This document shows positions 1-8,577 of a DNA stretch of 64,000 nt, in pieces. The notes under the pieces were generated by a model, which made no database searches, was not told the DNA's origin, and saw nothing but the letters and a program-made list of their open reading frames with translations. The first letter of the stretch is position 1; the number at the start of each line of letters is the position of its first letter. The stretch is taken from contig JACRIX010000053.1 of NCBI GenBank assembly GCA_016215645.1, forward strand, positions 16,080 to 80,079, read 5' to 3'. The DNA comes from Rhodocyclales bacterium (lineage in GTDB: Bacteria; Pseudomonadota; Gammaproteobacteria; Burkholderiales; Rhodocyclaceae). The translations under genes were made by a program, and so were the position numbers.

Positions 1-531
1 CATCCGGAACCGGCCCTTGACCTTGCTGCGGTATTCATTGAGCAAGGCGAGCAGCTCTCCCTCGTGACTTCCTCGAATCTCGAAGTCGAGGTCGTGATAC
101 ATGGCGGAATCCGCCCCTTGCGCATCGGGATTGGCCGCCGACGAAGCTGCCGCAAGCTCACCCGACCCGTCTTCGGCAACGCTGCGCGGCGGCTTGAGCA
201 CGTAGTTCAGCATCTCGGCAACACCTAGCTCCGACCGCGTGGCGACCAACTGTTCCACCCAGCTCTCGCGTTCCGCATTGCCGACAAGACCCTGCTGCCG
301 CAGTTCGCGATAACGGGCGATGTGGGTGCGTATGCTGGATAGATCGCCCTGCTTGAGATTGAGCGTCGCCGTTCGCGCACCCAGCAGGCCCTGGCTGGTC
401 GCCAGACTCTTGATCAACGAATCACGCAGGTAAATACTGCCGAATACCAGCGTAAGGGCAAAGAAAATGCTCGCCCCCAGAATATTCAGGCGCCGCCGCG
501 AGCGCTGAAATATTTCACGTTCCGGAGTCAT
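1..531 (-). CDS. PilO/GspM-like pilus assembly membrane protein (partial)
   Basis: This gene was translated by hand because it is absent from the ORF track. It opens at an ATG whose ATGA overlaps the stop of the preceding gene and stays open for 177 codons to the window edge, so its C-terminus lies outside. One N-terminal membrane segment (about residues 17-37, LNILGASIFFALTLVFGSIY) is followed by a helical periplasmic stretch and then a more structured part containing HDLDFEIRG. One short cytoplasmic tail, one TM and a periplasmic ferredoxin-like domain is the PilO/GspM layout. As last visible gene of the msh-like operon it probably belongs to the inner-membrane alignment subcomplex. The family is inferred from topology and context, not from a strong motif. 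Confidence 0.6.
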   Translation of the reverse strand, partial: MTPEREIFQRSRRRLNILGASIFFALTLVFGSIYLRDSLIKSLATSQGLLGARTATLNLKQGDLSSIRTHIARYRELRQQGLVGNAERESWVEQLVATRSELGVAEMLNYVLKPPRSVAEDGSGELAAASSAANPDAQGADSAMYHDLDFEIRGSHEGELLALLNEYRSKVKGRFRM

Positions 532-1997
532 GTTCCCGCTCCTCCGTCGGCGGACTTTGGTTTGGCGCCGGTGCCTGGCAGTGTCAAACACCACTTGAGC
601 TGTGTCGCACCACTGACGATGGATCCGCCACGCAGGCTGCCGCTGGCCTGCTCCTTGTTGGCGTCCAGCAGGACGGTCGCGCCATCGATGGCGGCGATTG
701 CATTGGAAACTGCGCGCAATGTCAGCGCGCGATCGCGCGGCCCGTAGGAACCTGGAATCGCCAGCTCGAAGCCCAATTCGATCCGCCGGACGTCGCTACC
801 GGGTGCCTTGGCTTCATTGCCTGAACCGGTCGCCCCTCCCTGGGCCAGGGCGGCGACGCATGCCTCTACGCCAGGTGCAATCAGTCGCCAATGCAACTCC
901 TTGATGCGCAAATTGGAATCCCTTGCAATGGACTGCGAGACCATTCGCAGATACGGCTCGATGTCCGGCGCCGAGTCCAGTTCACTCTCGGCCAGGGCCA
1001 GGGCCTTGCGCACGATGTCCGGAGACACCCCGTAGCTGGCAATATGGGCGTTCAGGCCATCGATTTGCTGGTCAAGGTCCTCTATCTGCTCGGTGACCGC
1101 GAGACGTTGCTCGACCTTGCGATAAATCGACAGCAAATTGCTGCTCGCAGCAAACAGGCCGACGACAAAAATCAGCAGGGCAAGATAGCGGGCAAGCCGC
1201 GACAGTTTCGCGGAAAGATAGCCGACTCGGCGAGAAAGGGGGGCGACCTGCCCGATCGGAGATTTCAAAACCAGGTCGAAAAGTGCATGGCGCCAGTCGC
1301 CCACCACGGCTTCGCCTGTTTGCGGCAGTTCCACGAGGATCAGGCGTGCCGGCGCCAGGAGTGGCTCGATCCTCACCGGATCGCCGAGATACAGTACCGG
1401 AAAGGCCTTGCCGTCGCGTGTCACGGCCTGGGTATTTTCCAGATGGCGAATGGTGCGCACGATTTCGTCGACCTGGGCATTCGGCTGATTTGGCGTCAGT
1501 GTCAGGCGGGTGAGAATCGGTATCCGGTTCTTGAGGTAGACAATGCGCAAGGATTCCGGCCCGGGCAGCACCACGAACAGGTCGGACGGGAGCGCCCGGT
1601 GGGAGGCGAGCACTCCCATCAACATGGATATCGGCCATACCCCGGCCAGCGGAGCACGAATCGCGTCGAGCTCGGTGTTGATACGCTCGGCGGCATCTAT
1701 GCCGAACATCACATACCGTGTGGGCACAAGGGAACCTAGCGAATCCCCTTGAGCAGGATTGGGAATCGCGCCACAGAACGGCGTATCGGGATAGCGCCCG
1801 GCAACCTGCCGCTGCACGAAGGAACGGCGATCTCTTCCGTACAGGCGAGGCACCTTGCACTCGTTCAGGCTTTCTTCGGCCAGGTCGGTCACGACCCAGA
1901 CAGGATCGTCGGAACCGCCCGGACCAGGCCCCCAACCACCTCCTTCGCGGCTCCACCATCGGCTTTCGCCAGGCGTAATGAACAGGACCCGACTCAT
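528..1997 (-). CDS. PilM/PilN or GspL-like pilus assembly protein
   Basis: The product has 489 residues. I chose the ATG at 1997 rather than the track start at 2054 because it forms an ATGA overlap with the mshG stop. A soluble N-terminal region of about 265 residues, possibly a degenerate PilM/GspL-type actin-like fold, is followed by a membrane segment near residues 275-300 (LARYLALLIFVVGLFAASSN). A coiled-coil-like stretch (residues 305-335) and a periplasmic domain come next. GspL has this cytoplasmic-TM-periplasmic layout, and MSHA systems place MshI and MshJ in the same role. It would link the MshE ATPase and MshG to the periplasmic alignment complex. No clear actin-type phosphate loop was seen, so ATP binding is not claimed. 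Confidence 0.6.
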   Translation of the reverse strand: MSRVLFITPGESRWWSREGGGWGPGPGGSDDPVWVVTDLAEESLNECKVPRLYGRDRRSFVQRQVAGRYPDTPFCGAIPNPAQGDSLGSLVPTRYVMFGIDAAERINTELDAIRAPLAGVWPISMLMGVLASHRALPSDLFVVLPGPESLRIVYLKNRIPILTRLTLTPNQPNAQVDEIVRTIRHLENTQAVTRDGKAFPVLYLGDPVRIEPLLAPARLILVELPQTGEAVVGDWRHALFDLVLKSPIGQVAPLSRRVGYLSAKLSRLARYLALLIFVVGLFAASSNLLSIYRKVEQRLAVTEQIEDLDQQIDGLNAHIASYGVSPDIVRKALALAESELDSAPDIEPYLRMVSQSIARDSNLRIKELHWRLIAPGVEACVAALAQGGATGSGNEAKAPGSDVRRIELGFELAIPGSYGPRDRALTLRAVSNAIAAIDGATVLLDANKEQASGSLRGGSIVSGATQLKWCLTLPGTGAKPKSADGGAGT

Positions 1998-3193
1998 GTC
2001 TTCATCTTCGCGATCGTGTCGTAGATCGGACTCAGAACCGACATCATGATCCATCCCAGGAGCAGCCCCATGGTCACGGTCATTATGGGTTCGATCAATG
2101 CCTGGACCTTGCCGATCGACTCGTCGATTTCGCGCGTATAGAAGTAGCTCACGTTGGCCAGCGACTGGTCCAGTGCACCGCTTGACTCACCTACCTGCAG
2201 CATGCGTATCACCAGGGCCGGGAACATGCGTTCGGCGGCAAATGCCGTCGATATGGAGGTGCCCGTGGCGATTCGCTCAATGACCCGATCCAGCGAACGC
2301 TGGATCACCAGATTGCCGGTGATCTTCTGACAATAGCGCAGTCCGTCGAGGATCGGAATACCGGTCCTGTACATCAGGCCGAAGGTATCCGCCAGGCGCG
2401 CAAGGATCATTTTCTTCAATACCAGGCCAAGTACGGGCAGGTTCAGCGCCATTTGATGCAAAGCGTAGCGCACCGCCGGATTGAAGCGCGCCAGCGCAGA
2501 AATCGCCGCCACCAGCAAGGGAGGTGTCGAAAGCAGCAGCCACCAGTACTTGACGAATATTGCCGAGACCAGGATCAGCAGCTTGGTTTGCATCGGGGTT
2601 TTTTGTCCCATGGCGCCAAGGAAGTTCACCAGTTGGGGCACAAGATAGATCATCAGGAAAAATACGACGCCACTGATGACAACCACGACGAAGGCCGGGT
2701 ACATGAGGAGCTTTTTGGTCTGCGCCGCCATTTCATCCTGCCACTTCAGCGAGCGGACCAGTTCCTTGAGTACCTCCGGCAGTTGGCCGGTGATCTCGCC
2801 GGCTCGAACCAGATTGACCACGACTTCGGAAAATATTCCCGGATAGTGCGCCATCGCCTCGGCAAGTGTGGCGCCGGACTCGATCTTGTCGTAGATGCCG
2901 GCGGCGAGCAGCTGACCTTCCATGGACTCGGCGGCATCTCGCATGTCGCCCAGTGCGGCCAGTATCGGCACCCCGGCACGAATCAGCATCTCAAGCTGGA
3001 AGACGAAGCCGATGATTTCCTGCTTGGGCAGGCTCTTGACCGTTCGACTGCGCTCCTTCAGCGCCTTGGCCCGGACCAGTGTCAGGCCAACCCGCGTCAA
3101 TTGTTTTGCCAGTTCGGTCTCGTGCAGCGCCTCGATCTGACCCGTGACGATGCGGTCATCTACATCGGTCGCACGATACTTGTAGAGGGGCAT
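1994..3193 (-). CDS. mshG: MshG-like GspF/PilC inner-membrane platform protein
   Basis: The product has 399 residues and starts MPLYKYRATD, the usual GspF/PilC beginning. Two GspF repeats are visible. The first is near residues 60-180 and ends in a hydrophobic helix (FVVVVISGVVFFLMIYLVPQ). The second is near 265-385 and ends in a C-terminal TM (IMTVTMGLLLGWIMMSVLSP). GspF-family proteins form the inner-membrane platform on which the cytoplasmic ATPase drives pilin assembly. The start overlaps the mshE stop (TGATG on the minus strand), so translation is probably coupled. The length is normal for the family. The assignment to MshG rather than PilC or GspF rests on the neighbouring mshM-L-N-E order. 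Confidence 0.88.
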   Translation of the reverse strand: MPLYKYRATDVDDRIVTGQIEALHETELAKQLTRVGLTLVRAKALKERSRTVKSLPKQEIIGFVFQLEMLIRAGVPILAALGDMRDAAESMEGQLLAAGIYDKIESGATLAEAMAHYPGIFSEVVVNLVRAGEITGQLPEVLKELVRSLKWQDEMAAQTKKLLMYPAFVVVVISGVVFFLMIYLVPQLVNFLGAMGQKTPMQTKLLILVSAIFVKYWWLLLSTPPLLVAAISALARFNPAVRYALHQMALNLPVLGLVLKKMILARLADTFGLMYRTGIPILDGLRYCQKITGNLVIQRSLDRVIERIATGTSISTAFAAERMFPALVIRMLQVGESSGALDQSLANVSYFYTREIDESIGKVQALIEPIMTVTMGLLLGWIMMSVLSPIYDTIAKMKT

Positions 3194-4911
3194 CAGGCAA
3201 ACGACTCGGTCAGGTCAACCACCCGGCTCACCTCATCCACGGTGGTTAGCCCATCCCTGACTCGACGCAGTCCATCCTCGGCCATGCTGACGAAACCGCG
3301 TCCGATGGCATAGTCGTACATTGCGTTGACGCTCGCGTTCCGGGTGATGAGTTCGTCCAGCCCCTTGTCGAATTTCAGCAGTTCGAAGATCGCCATGCGG
3401 CCCTTGTAGCCCAGGAAGTCGCATTCCTGACAGCCTTTCGGACGGTAGATCATCATCTCCTCGTCGGGGCTCAGACCAAGCAGTCGCCCTTCGACCGGGC
3501 TGGGCTGGCCGGGCGTCTTGCACTTCGGACACAAGGTACGCACCAGGCGCTGGGCCACGATCCCGATGACGTTGCCTGCCAGCACATTGGTCTTGATGTT
3601 GAGGTCAAGCAGTCGCGGAATCGACTGGATCGCCGAATTGGTATGCAGCGTCGAGAATACCTGGTGCCCGGTCATTGCGGCACGGAATGCCATCTCGGCC
3701 GTGTCGTGGTCGCGGACCTCGCCCACCAGAATGACGTCGGGATCCTGGCGCATCATCGAACGAATGCCTTCCGCAAAATCCATCTTCGATACCTCGGAGA
3801 TCGAAGTCTGGCGAATCATCGGCATTGGATACTCGACAGGGTCCTCAAGGGTCATGATATTGACGCCCTCGTTGTTCAGGTGCCCCAGAACCGAATACAG
3901 AGTCGTGGTCTTGCCCGAACCGGTCGGCCCGGTAACCAGCAATATCCCCTCCGGGCGTGCCAGCATCAGCTGCAGCAGGGTGAGTTGGTGTTCGGACAGG
4001 CCCAGGCCGTCGATCGGAACCAGTCCGCGCGCGCGGTCGAGGATGCGCAGCACGAAGTTCTCGCCGTGGATCATCGGCTGGACCGCGGAGCGGTAGTCGA
4101 CCTGCCGTCCGGAGATCGTCAGGGAAATTCGGCCATCCTGCGGCGCCCGCGTCTCGGCGATGTTCATTCCGGCCATGACTTTCAGGCGCACTACCATCGC
4201 GGGCCAGTAGCGCAGATGCAGCACGCGTACCTGTCGCAGGACGCCGTCGATGCGATAGCGTATCCGAAGGAAATGCGGCTCCGGCTCGAAATGGATGTCC
4301 GAGGCGCCACGCAGCGTGCCGTCGGCAAGCAGGGCGTCCATCAGTCGCACCACGGGGTGGCTGTAACCACCGGTATTCTGCGCCAGGGTGGCGGTGTCGA
4401 TATTGCCGGTTTCGAGCTCGTGGAGAATGCCGTCGATGGACAGCTCGTGTCCGTAAAACTGCTCGATCGCGGGATGAATCTCGGCGCTGCTGGCGAGGCG
4501 CCAGATCGCCTTGACTCGCCCACCAAGCATTGCGTTCACCTGGTCGCCGGCAACGATATCGGACGGTGTCGCACTCGCAATCAGCAACTCGTTCGCATCG
4601 GCATCAAAGCTGACCGGAAACAGGGTGAAACGTTTGGCCAAGGGCTTCGGGATCAGGCTCAGTGCCCTGGAATCGGCGACGATCCCCTTCAGGCTGATGG
4701 CCACTTCGCCGAGGTTGGCGGCAAGCGCGCCGCGCATGGCGTCTTCGGTAACGAACCCCAGGGCCAGAAGGGTCTCGCCCAGGGGCTTGCCCATCGACTT
4801 CTGTTCCAGCAGCGCAATGCGAAGCTGATCCTGAGTAATCAAGCGCCGTTCGAGCAGCAGATCGCCCAGCCTTACCGGAGCCTTTTCAGTAGCGGGTCGT
4901 TCTGCGCTCAT
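3193..4911 (-). CDS. mshE: MshE-like GspE/PilB assembly ATPase
   Basis: The product has 572 residues. An N-terminal MshEN/GspE-N type domain covers about residues 12-140, with the RLGDLLLERRLIT and GLTVE-type repeats that bind cyclic-di-GMP in some MshE proteins. The ATPase core follows, with Walker A GPTGSGKTTT, an Asp box with EDPVEY, Walker B DVILVGEVRD and a His box. A zinc tetracysteine is present (CPKCK and CQECDF). It powers pseudopilin or pilin assembly at the cytoplasmic face, working with MshG. The gene is followed directly by mshG with overlapping codons. Whether c-di-GMP is bound here cannot be settled by eye. Confidence 0.93.
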   Translation of the reverse strand: MSAERPATEKAPVRLGDLLLERRLITQDQLRIALLEQKSMGKPLGETLLALGFVTEDAMRGALAANLGEVAISLKGIVADSRALSLIPKPLAKRFTLFPVSFDADANELLIASATPSDIVAGDQVNAMLGGRVKAIWRLASSAEIHPAIEQFYGHELSIDGILHELETGNIDTATLAQNTGGYSHPVVRLMDALLADGTLRGASDIHFEPEPHFLRIRYRIDGVLRQVRVLHLRYWPAMVVRLKVMAGMNIAETRAPQDGRISLTISGRQVDYRSAVQPMIHGENFVLRILDRARGLVPIDGLGLSEHQLTLLQLMLARPEGILLVTGPTGSGKTTTLYSVLGHLNNEGVNIMTLEDPVEYPMPMIRQTSISEVSKMDFAEGIRSMMRQDPDVILVGEVRDHDTAEMAFRAAMTGHQVFSTLHTNSAIQSIPRLLDLNIKTNVLAGNVIGIVAQRLVRTLCPKCKTPGQPSPVEGRLLGLSPDEEMMIYRPKGCQECDFLGYKGRMAIFELLKFDKGLDELITRNASVNAMYDYAIGRGFVSMAEDGLRRVRDGLTTVDEVSRVVDLTESFA

Positions 4912-4931
4912 GACAGGAATTGCGCCGGACG

Positions 4932-6575
4932 CTATTTGGCGCTGGAGCTCGGGATTGTCGCCGTCGAACGCTCGCCGCCGAGGGTCCGCAATTGTTCGAG
5001 GCGTCGTTCCGCTTCGGCGAGCGGCACGCCGGAGCGGTCGGAGGCGTTCGATTTCTCGGCCAATGCAAGCGCACGCTGGTAGTAGGTCCGGGCCAGCGAA
5101 TACTTGTGCAGACGATCCAGGGCGACAGCAAGATTGTAGGCATGCAGCGCGTTTTCCGGCTCGATCGTCAGCGCCTTGAAGTAGGCTTGTTGCGCTTCGG
5201 CAATCCGTCCCTCGCGCGCCAGAATGTTGGCCAGCGTCGACAGCGCCGCAGCCGAATCCGGCATGCGTTCAACCATCTCGCGCGCGCGGCTCGCCGCCTG
5301 GGAGAGGTCGCCTTCGGCTGCGATGGCGAGCATGCCGGCATTGGCACCCGCGTGTCCGGGCTCCAGGCGAAGCACTTGCTGATAGTAGTTGCGCGCCTCT
5401 TCATTGCTTCCCTGTCGCTGCGCGATATACGCCAATCCCAACAAGGCGTCGCGCTCCGCGGAATTCTTTTGCAACACCTTGCCATACGAAACTTTCGCTT
5501 CGTCGAGGCGACCTTCCGTCAGTGCCGCGTAGGCCAGTTCCAGGTCTCCCGGAGGTGGCGGGCGGGAAGTGACAACCGGTTTGGCCGGCTTCGCGCGCCC
5601 GCTTCCAGCCAATGCTGCGGAACCGCCGTCCGCAATCGGCTGCACGACCGCCGGACGCGGCGTGGCATCGCCTTTTGCCATTTTGGCGGAGCGTTCCCGT
5701 CCGGGGGAATCGGATCTCGAGGCGGCTTTGTCCGCGGCGGCGCCCGGAGCCCCCGGCACGCTCGGAACCTCCGGCGCGCCTGGCGCCGACGGCGTCGCCG
5801 CAACTGCCGCCACAGGCGCCGCCACTGCTGACTGAGCCGGGGCAGACGGCTGCAGACCCAATGATGGTTGCGCAAAAAAACGATCGAAGGCGTGAAAGTA
5901 AAAGGCAAGGTACAACGCCAGGACAAGGGTAGCCAGACTTCCAAGCACCTTGAGCCGCATGTTGGGCACGCGCTTGACCGTGGCACCCAGAATTTCACGG
6001 GCGATTTTCGGGGAAATTTCCTTGTATCGCGGCGAGGCGTCTTCCTTCCCGGCCGCCATTTTGGCGGTCACGGTGCTTTGCTGCACGGCCGAGGGCGAAG
6101 GCATTTGGGCCGACGGAGTCGCCTTCGACATATCGCTGCCAAGGACTTGGTCAGTCCTGATGCCTGGGTCCGGCGCCATGGACGGCGCAGGTGCGTCGCC
6201 CGGCGTGAATCGCAGTGTCGCATCCGGCATCGGTGCCGACGACACTTCAGCCATCGGCAAAGCCGGCGGCACGGCCACGAAATCCGCCGTAGCCCCGGGG
6301 ATAGACGGTGTTGCGTCGCTGCCGGAATCCGGCGATGCATGCGACAGGTCGTTGGCGGGATCGACCGGATCGGTGATCCTGGCGCGATCAGGCGCGGCGA
6401 GCTTTGGCTCAAGCGGCTCGATGCTGAGTTCCGGGGCCGCCGGTTCGGCCGCAGCGGGTTCGCCTTCCAATGCCGGCAAGGGTTCGCGAAGCCTTGGCTC
6501 ACCGCCCTGGCGGGCTTCGGCCAACTTTTCCTTCTCCTTGCTCGCGCGCTGCAGCGCATCCAGAAGCAGGCTCAT
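4932..6575 (-). CDS. mshN: MshN-like TPR protein with Pro/Ala-rich periplasmic linker
   Basis: The product has 547 residues from MSLLLDALQRASKEKEKLAEA. That start lies 2 bases after the mshL stop and matches the usual N-terminus of GspB/MshN-type proteins, whereas the longer track ORF runs back into mshL. A cytoplasmic segment is followed by a long Ala/Pro/Asp-rich stretch (about 35-180), one TM (about 210-230, LGSLATLVLALYLAFYFHAF), a second Ala/Pro-rich linker and at least four TPR units (about 345-520). MshN is thought to help place or stabilise the secretin. The TPRs offer a protein-binding surface in the periplasm. The low-complexity parts will align poorly, so only the ends and TPRs are diagnostic. 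Confidence 0.8.
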   Translation of the reverse strand: MSLLLDALQRASKEKEKLAEARQGGEPRLREPLPALEGEPAAAEPAAPELSIEPLEPKLAAPDRARITDPVDPANDLSHASPDSGSDATPSIPGATADFVAVPPALPMAEVSSAPMPDATLRFTPGDAPAPSMAPDPGIRTDQVLGSDMSKATPSAQMPSPSAVQQSTVTAKMAAGKEDASPRYKEISPKIAREILGATVKRVPNMRLKVLGSLATLVLALYLAFYFHAFDRFFAQPSLGLQPSAPAQSAVAAPVAAVAATPSAPGAPEVPSVPGAPGAAADKAASRSDSPGRERSAKMAKGDATPRPAVVQPIADGGSAALAGSGRAKPAKPVVTSRPPPPGDLELAYAALTEGRLDEAKVSYGKVLQKNSAERDALLGLAYIAQRQGSNEEARNYYQQVLRLEPGHAGANAGMLAIAAEGDLSQAASRAREMVERMPDSAAALSTLANILAREGRIAEAQQAYFKALTIEPENALHAYNLAVALDRLHKYSLARTYYQRALALAEKSNASDRSGVPLAEAERRLEQLRTLGGERSTATIPSSSAK

Positions 6576-6576
6576 G

Positions 6577-8577
6577 TCAGGGCCGCACCGTCGGTGATTT
6601 GCCCTGCTCGGAGGGCTGGGCATAGGCGCTGCGCGCCTCGGGCAGAATTGCACTGAAGCGCTGGAAATCGCCCTCAAGGCTGGAGTCGGAAAGAACGGTT
6701 GGGCGCAGGAAGATTACCAGCTCCGTCTTGCGGCTGCGATTGTCGGTATAGCGAAACAAGTCACCCACCACGGGCACTCCGGTCAACCCGGGAATCCCGT
6801 CCGTTTTGCGATCACGCGTATCCTGGATCAGGCCTCCGAGCACCGCAATATCACCGGATTGCACGCGCAGTATCGATTCCATTTCGCGGCTTTGGACAAC
6901 CGGAATGCGATTGACAACACCCGCCGCCGCCAGCGCGGGACTTGGATCGGTGGCAAACGAGCTGATCCGGCTGATGGTCGGCCGCAGGTTCAGAATGACT
7001 TCTCCGTGACCGCTGATTTGAGGGGTTACGGTCATCAGGAAGCCGACAGGGACCGTGTTCACGTTGGTGGTGTAGGTGGGCGCAACGGCCGCAGACGTGG
7101 CCGTGGCCGCCGTACCGGGGGTGACCGTAATGGTGAAGTACACCTCGTTGTCGACTACCTTGAGAATGCTGGTTTGACTGTTGAGCACGGACACTTTCGG
7201 ACTCGATAGCACACGCAGGGTTCCAAAGGACTCGAGCAGGCGCAGCGCCGATGTCAGGCTGTACTCCCAGCTCGTCTTGTTCCAGCTGAGCGTGGTGATG
7301 CTGCTCAGCAGTCCACCCGTCAAGGTGCCCGTGGTGGGGCCTGCCGGTGCCATGGCGATCCCGGTCCCGGTTCCGGAGCCCGCCGTACGCAGCAACGACC
7401 AGTCAATTCCCTGCTGATAGCGATCGGAAAGGTCGACTTCGACGATGGTCGCCTCGATCAGTACCTGGCGCCGGGCATTGCCCATGATTCCATCCAGAAA
7501 CTCACGGACCTTCTCGTGTTGTCGCTGGGTCGCCCTGACGTTGATGACGCCATTTTCCGGATTCGCAATCACCGATCCCGTCTCGCGGTAGAACGAGCGC
7601 CCCGACGCGGCAGCTGGCGTCGCAGCGGCGCCGGCCGGCGCAGCCACCACCTGCAGCGAAGGCGTCGGAACCACAACCGGTGCGGCAGCGGATGCCTGCG
7701 GGTTGCCTGCGGCTGCGCCCCCGCTCCCTGTCGGCGCAGCGCTTGCCGGGCTACCGGCCGCGCGGCCGCCAGACAGATTGTTTGCGGCCGAAGCCGCTGC
7801 CGACGCGGCGGCGGCGAGGGGTGCGGAGAGCGCGGAAGCGGACGGAGCGGGTGCGGCGGCGGCCGGCGCGGCGGTGGTAGCCTGGGTGGCTTGCACTCTG
7901 TCCGTCTGGACCAGGAGTTCCGTCAGATTGGCCACCAGCGTCTTCCAGAACTCGTTGTTCGCCGTATTCTTGATGGTGCTGTCGGATGCGTTGCTGCCCG
8001 TCCCGCCACCGGTGGAGCCCGGCCCACCGCCGGTACTTGCCACATTGGTCGAAATGCTTACCGAACTTTGGGAGGTGCGCGCAATGTTCGGATAGTCGAT
8101 CCGATAGATCTTCAGATAGGGCATGTCCTGCGAAATGCTCAGCGACTTGCCGTTGAGTTCGTAGCGCAAGTCGACCTGCTTGCCAATGACATCAAGAATT
8201 TCCGTCAGGGTCTGATCGAGCACGCTCATCGTCACGTTGCCGGTAATCCCCGGGTGAATCGACACATTCAGCCTGGCGTCGCGAGCAATGGCGAACAACA
8301 GGTCCTGGACCGGCGTCTCGTGCACCACGACGCTGTACAGTTCGGGCTTTTCGGCGGGCTTGGGCGGCTTGGGCAATGATGGCGCCGCGGCGAACTCCGG
8401 CGCCTTGCCGACCACCTGCGGGGCTGGATCAAGATGCTGCGGAGAAGGGGGAGGCGAAGGGCTGGCGCAGGCCGCGAGCAGCGCAGCGCAGCCAGCGAGC
8501 CGCAAACCGCGGCCGCGCCAGGTCACTTCGTTCAGAGCCTTATGGGCAGCGGCAGACTCCGGAATCAGGCCTGTCAA
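6577..8577 (-). CDS. mshL: MshL/PulD-like outer-membrane secretin (lipoprotein)
   Basis: The product has 666 residues and starts at a TTG. An AGGAG Shine-Dalgarno 8 bases upstream supports this start, and the TTGA overlaps the mshM stop. A signal peptide ends in a lipobox (LLAAC), suggesting a lipoprotein that pilots itself to the outer membrane. An STN/N0-type domain lies near residues 75-145. An N1 domain is interrupted by about 95 residues of Ala/Ser/Pro/Gly-rich sequence (about 225-320). The secretin barrel domain occupies the C-terminal third, with the VPVGFLMTVTPQI and VPVVGDLFRYTDNRSRKTELVIFLRP signatures in part. It would form the gated outer-membrane channel for the pilus. The low-complexity insert is unusual in size. 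Confidence 0.92.
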   Translation of the reverse strand: MTGLIPESAAAHKALNEVTWRGRGLRLAGCAALLAACASPSPPPSPQHLDPAPQVVGKAPEFAAAPSLPKPPKPAEKPELYSVVVHETPVQDLLFAIARDARLNVSIHPGITGNVTMSVLDQTLTEILDVIGKQVDLRYELNGKSLSISQDMPYLKIYRIDYPNIARTSQSSVSISTNVASTGGGPGSTGGGTGSNASDSTIKNTANNEFWKTLVANLTELLVQTDRVQATQATTAAPAAAAPAPSASALSAPLAAAASAAASAANNLSGGRAAGSPASAAPTGSGGAAAGNPQASAAAPVVVPTPSLQVVAAPAGAAATPAAASGRSFYRETGSVIANPENGVINVRATQRQHEKVREFLDGIMGNARRQVLIEATIVEVDLSDRYQQGIDWSLLRTAGSGTGTGIAMAPAGPTTGTLTGGLLSSITTLSWNKTSWEYSLTSALRLLESFGTLRVLSSPKVSVLNSQTSILKVVDNEVYFTITVTPGTAATATSAAVAPTYTTNVNTVPVGFLMTVTPQISGHGEVILNLRPTISRISSFATDPSPALAAAGVVNRIPVVQSREMESILRVQSGDIAVLGGLIQDTRDRKTDGIPGLTGVPVVGDLFRYTDNRSRKTELVIFLRPTVLSDSSLEGDFQRFSAILPEARSAYAQPSEQGKSPTVRP

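Noticed and set aside
3643-5082. 479-aa plus-strand ORF
   Set aside because: It is a shadow over mshE with no motif of its own.
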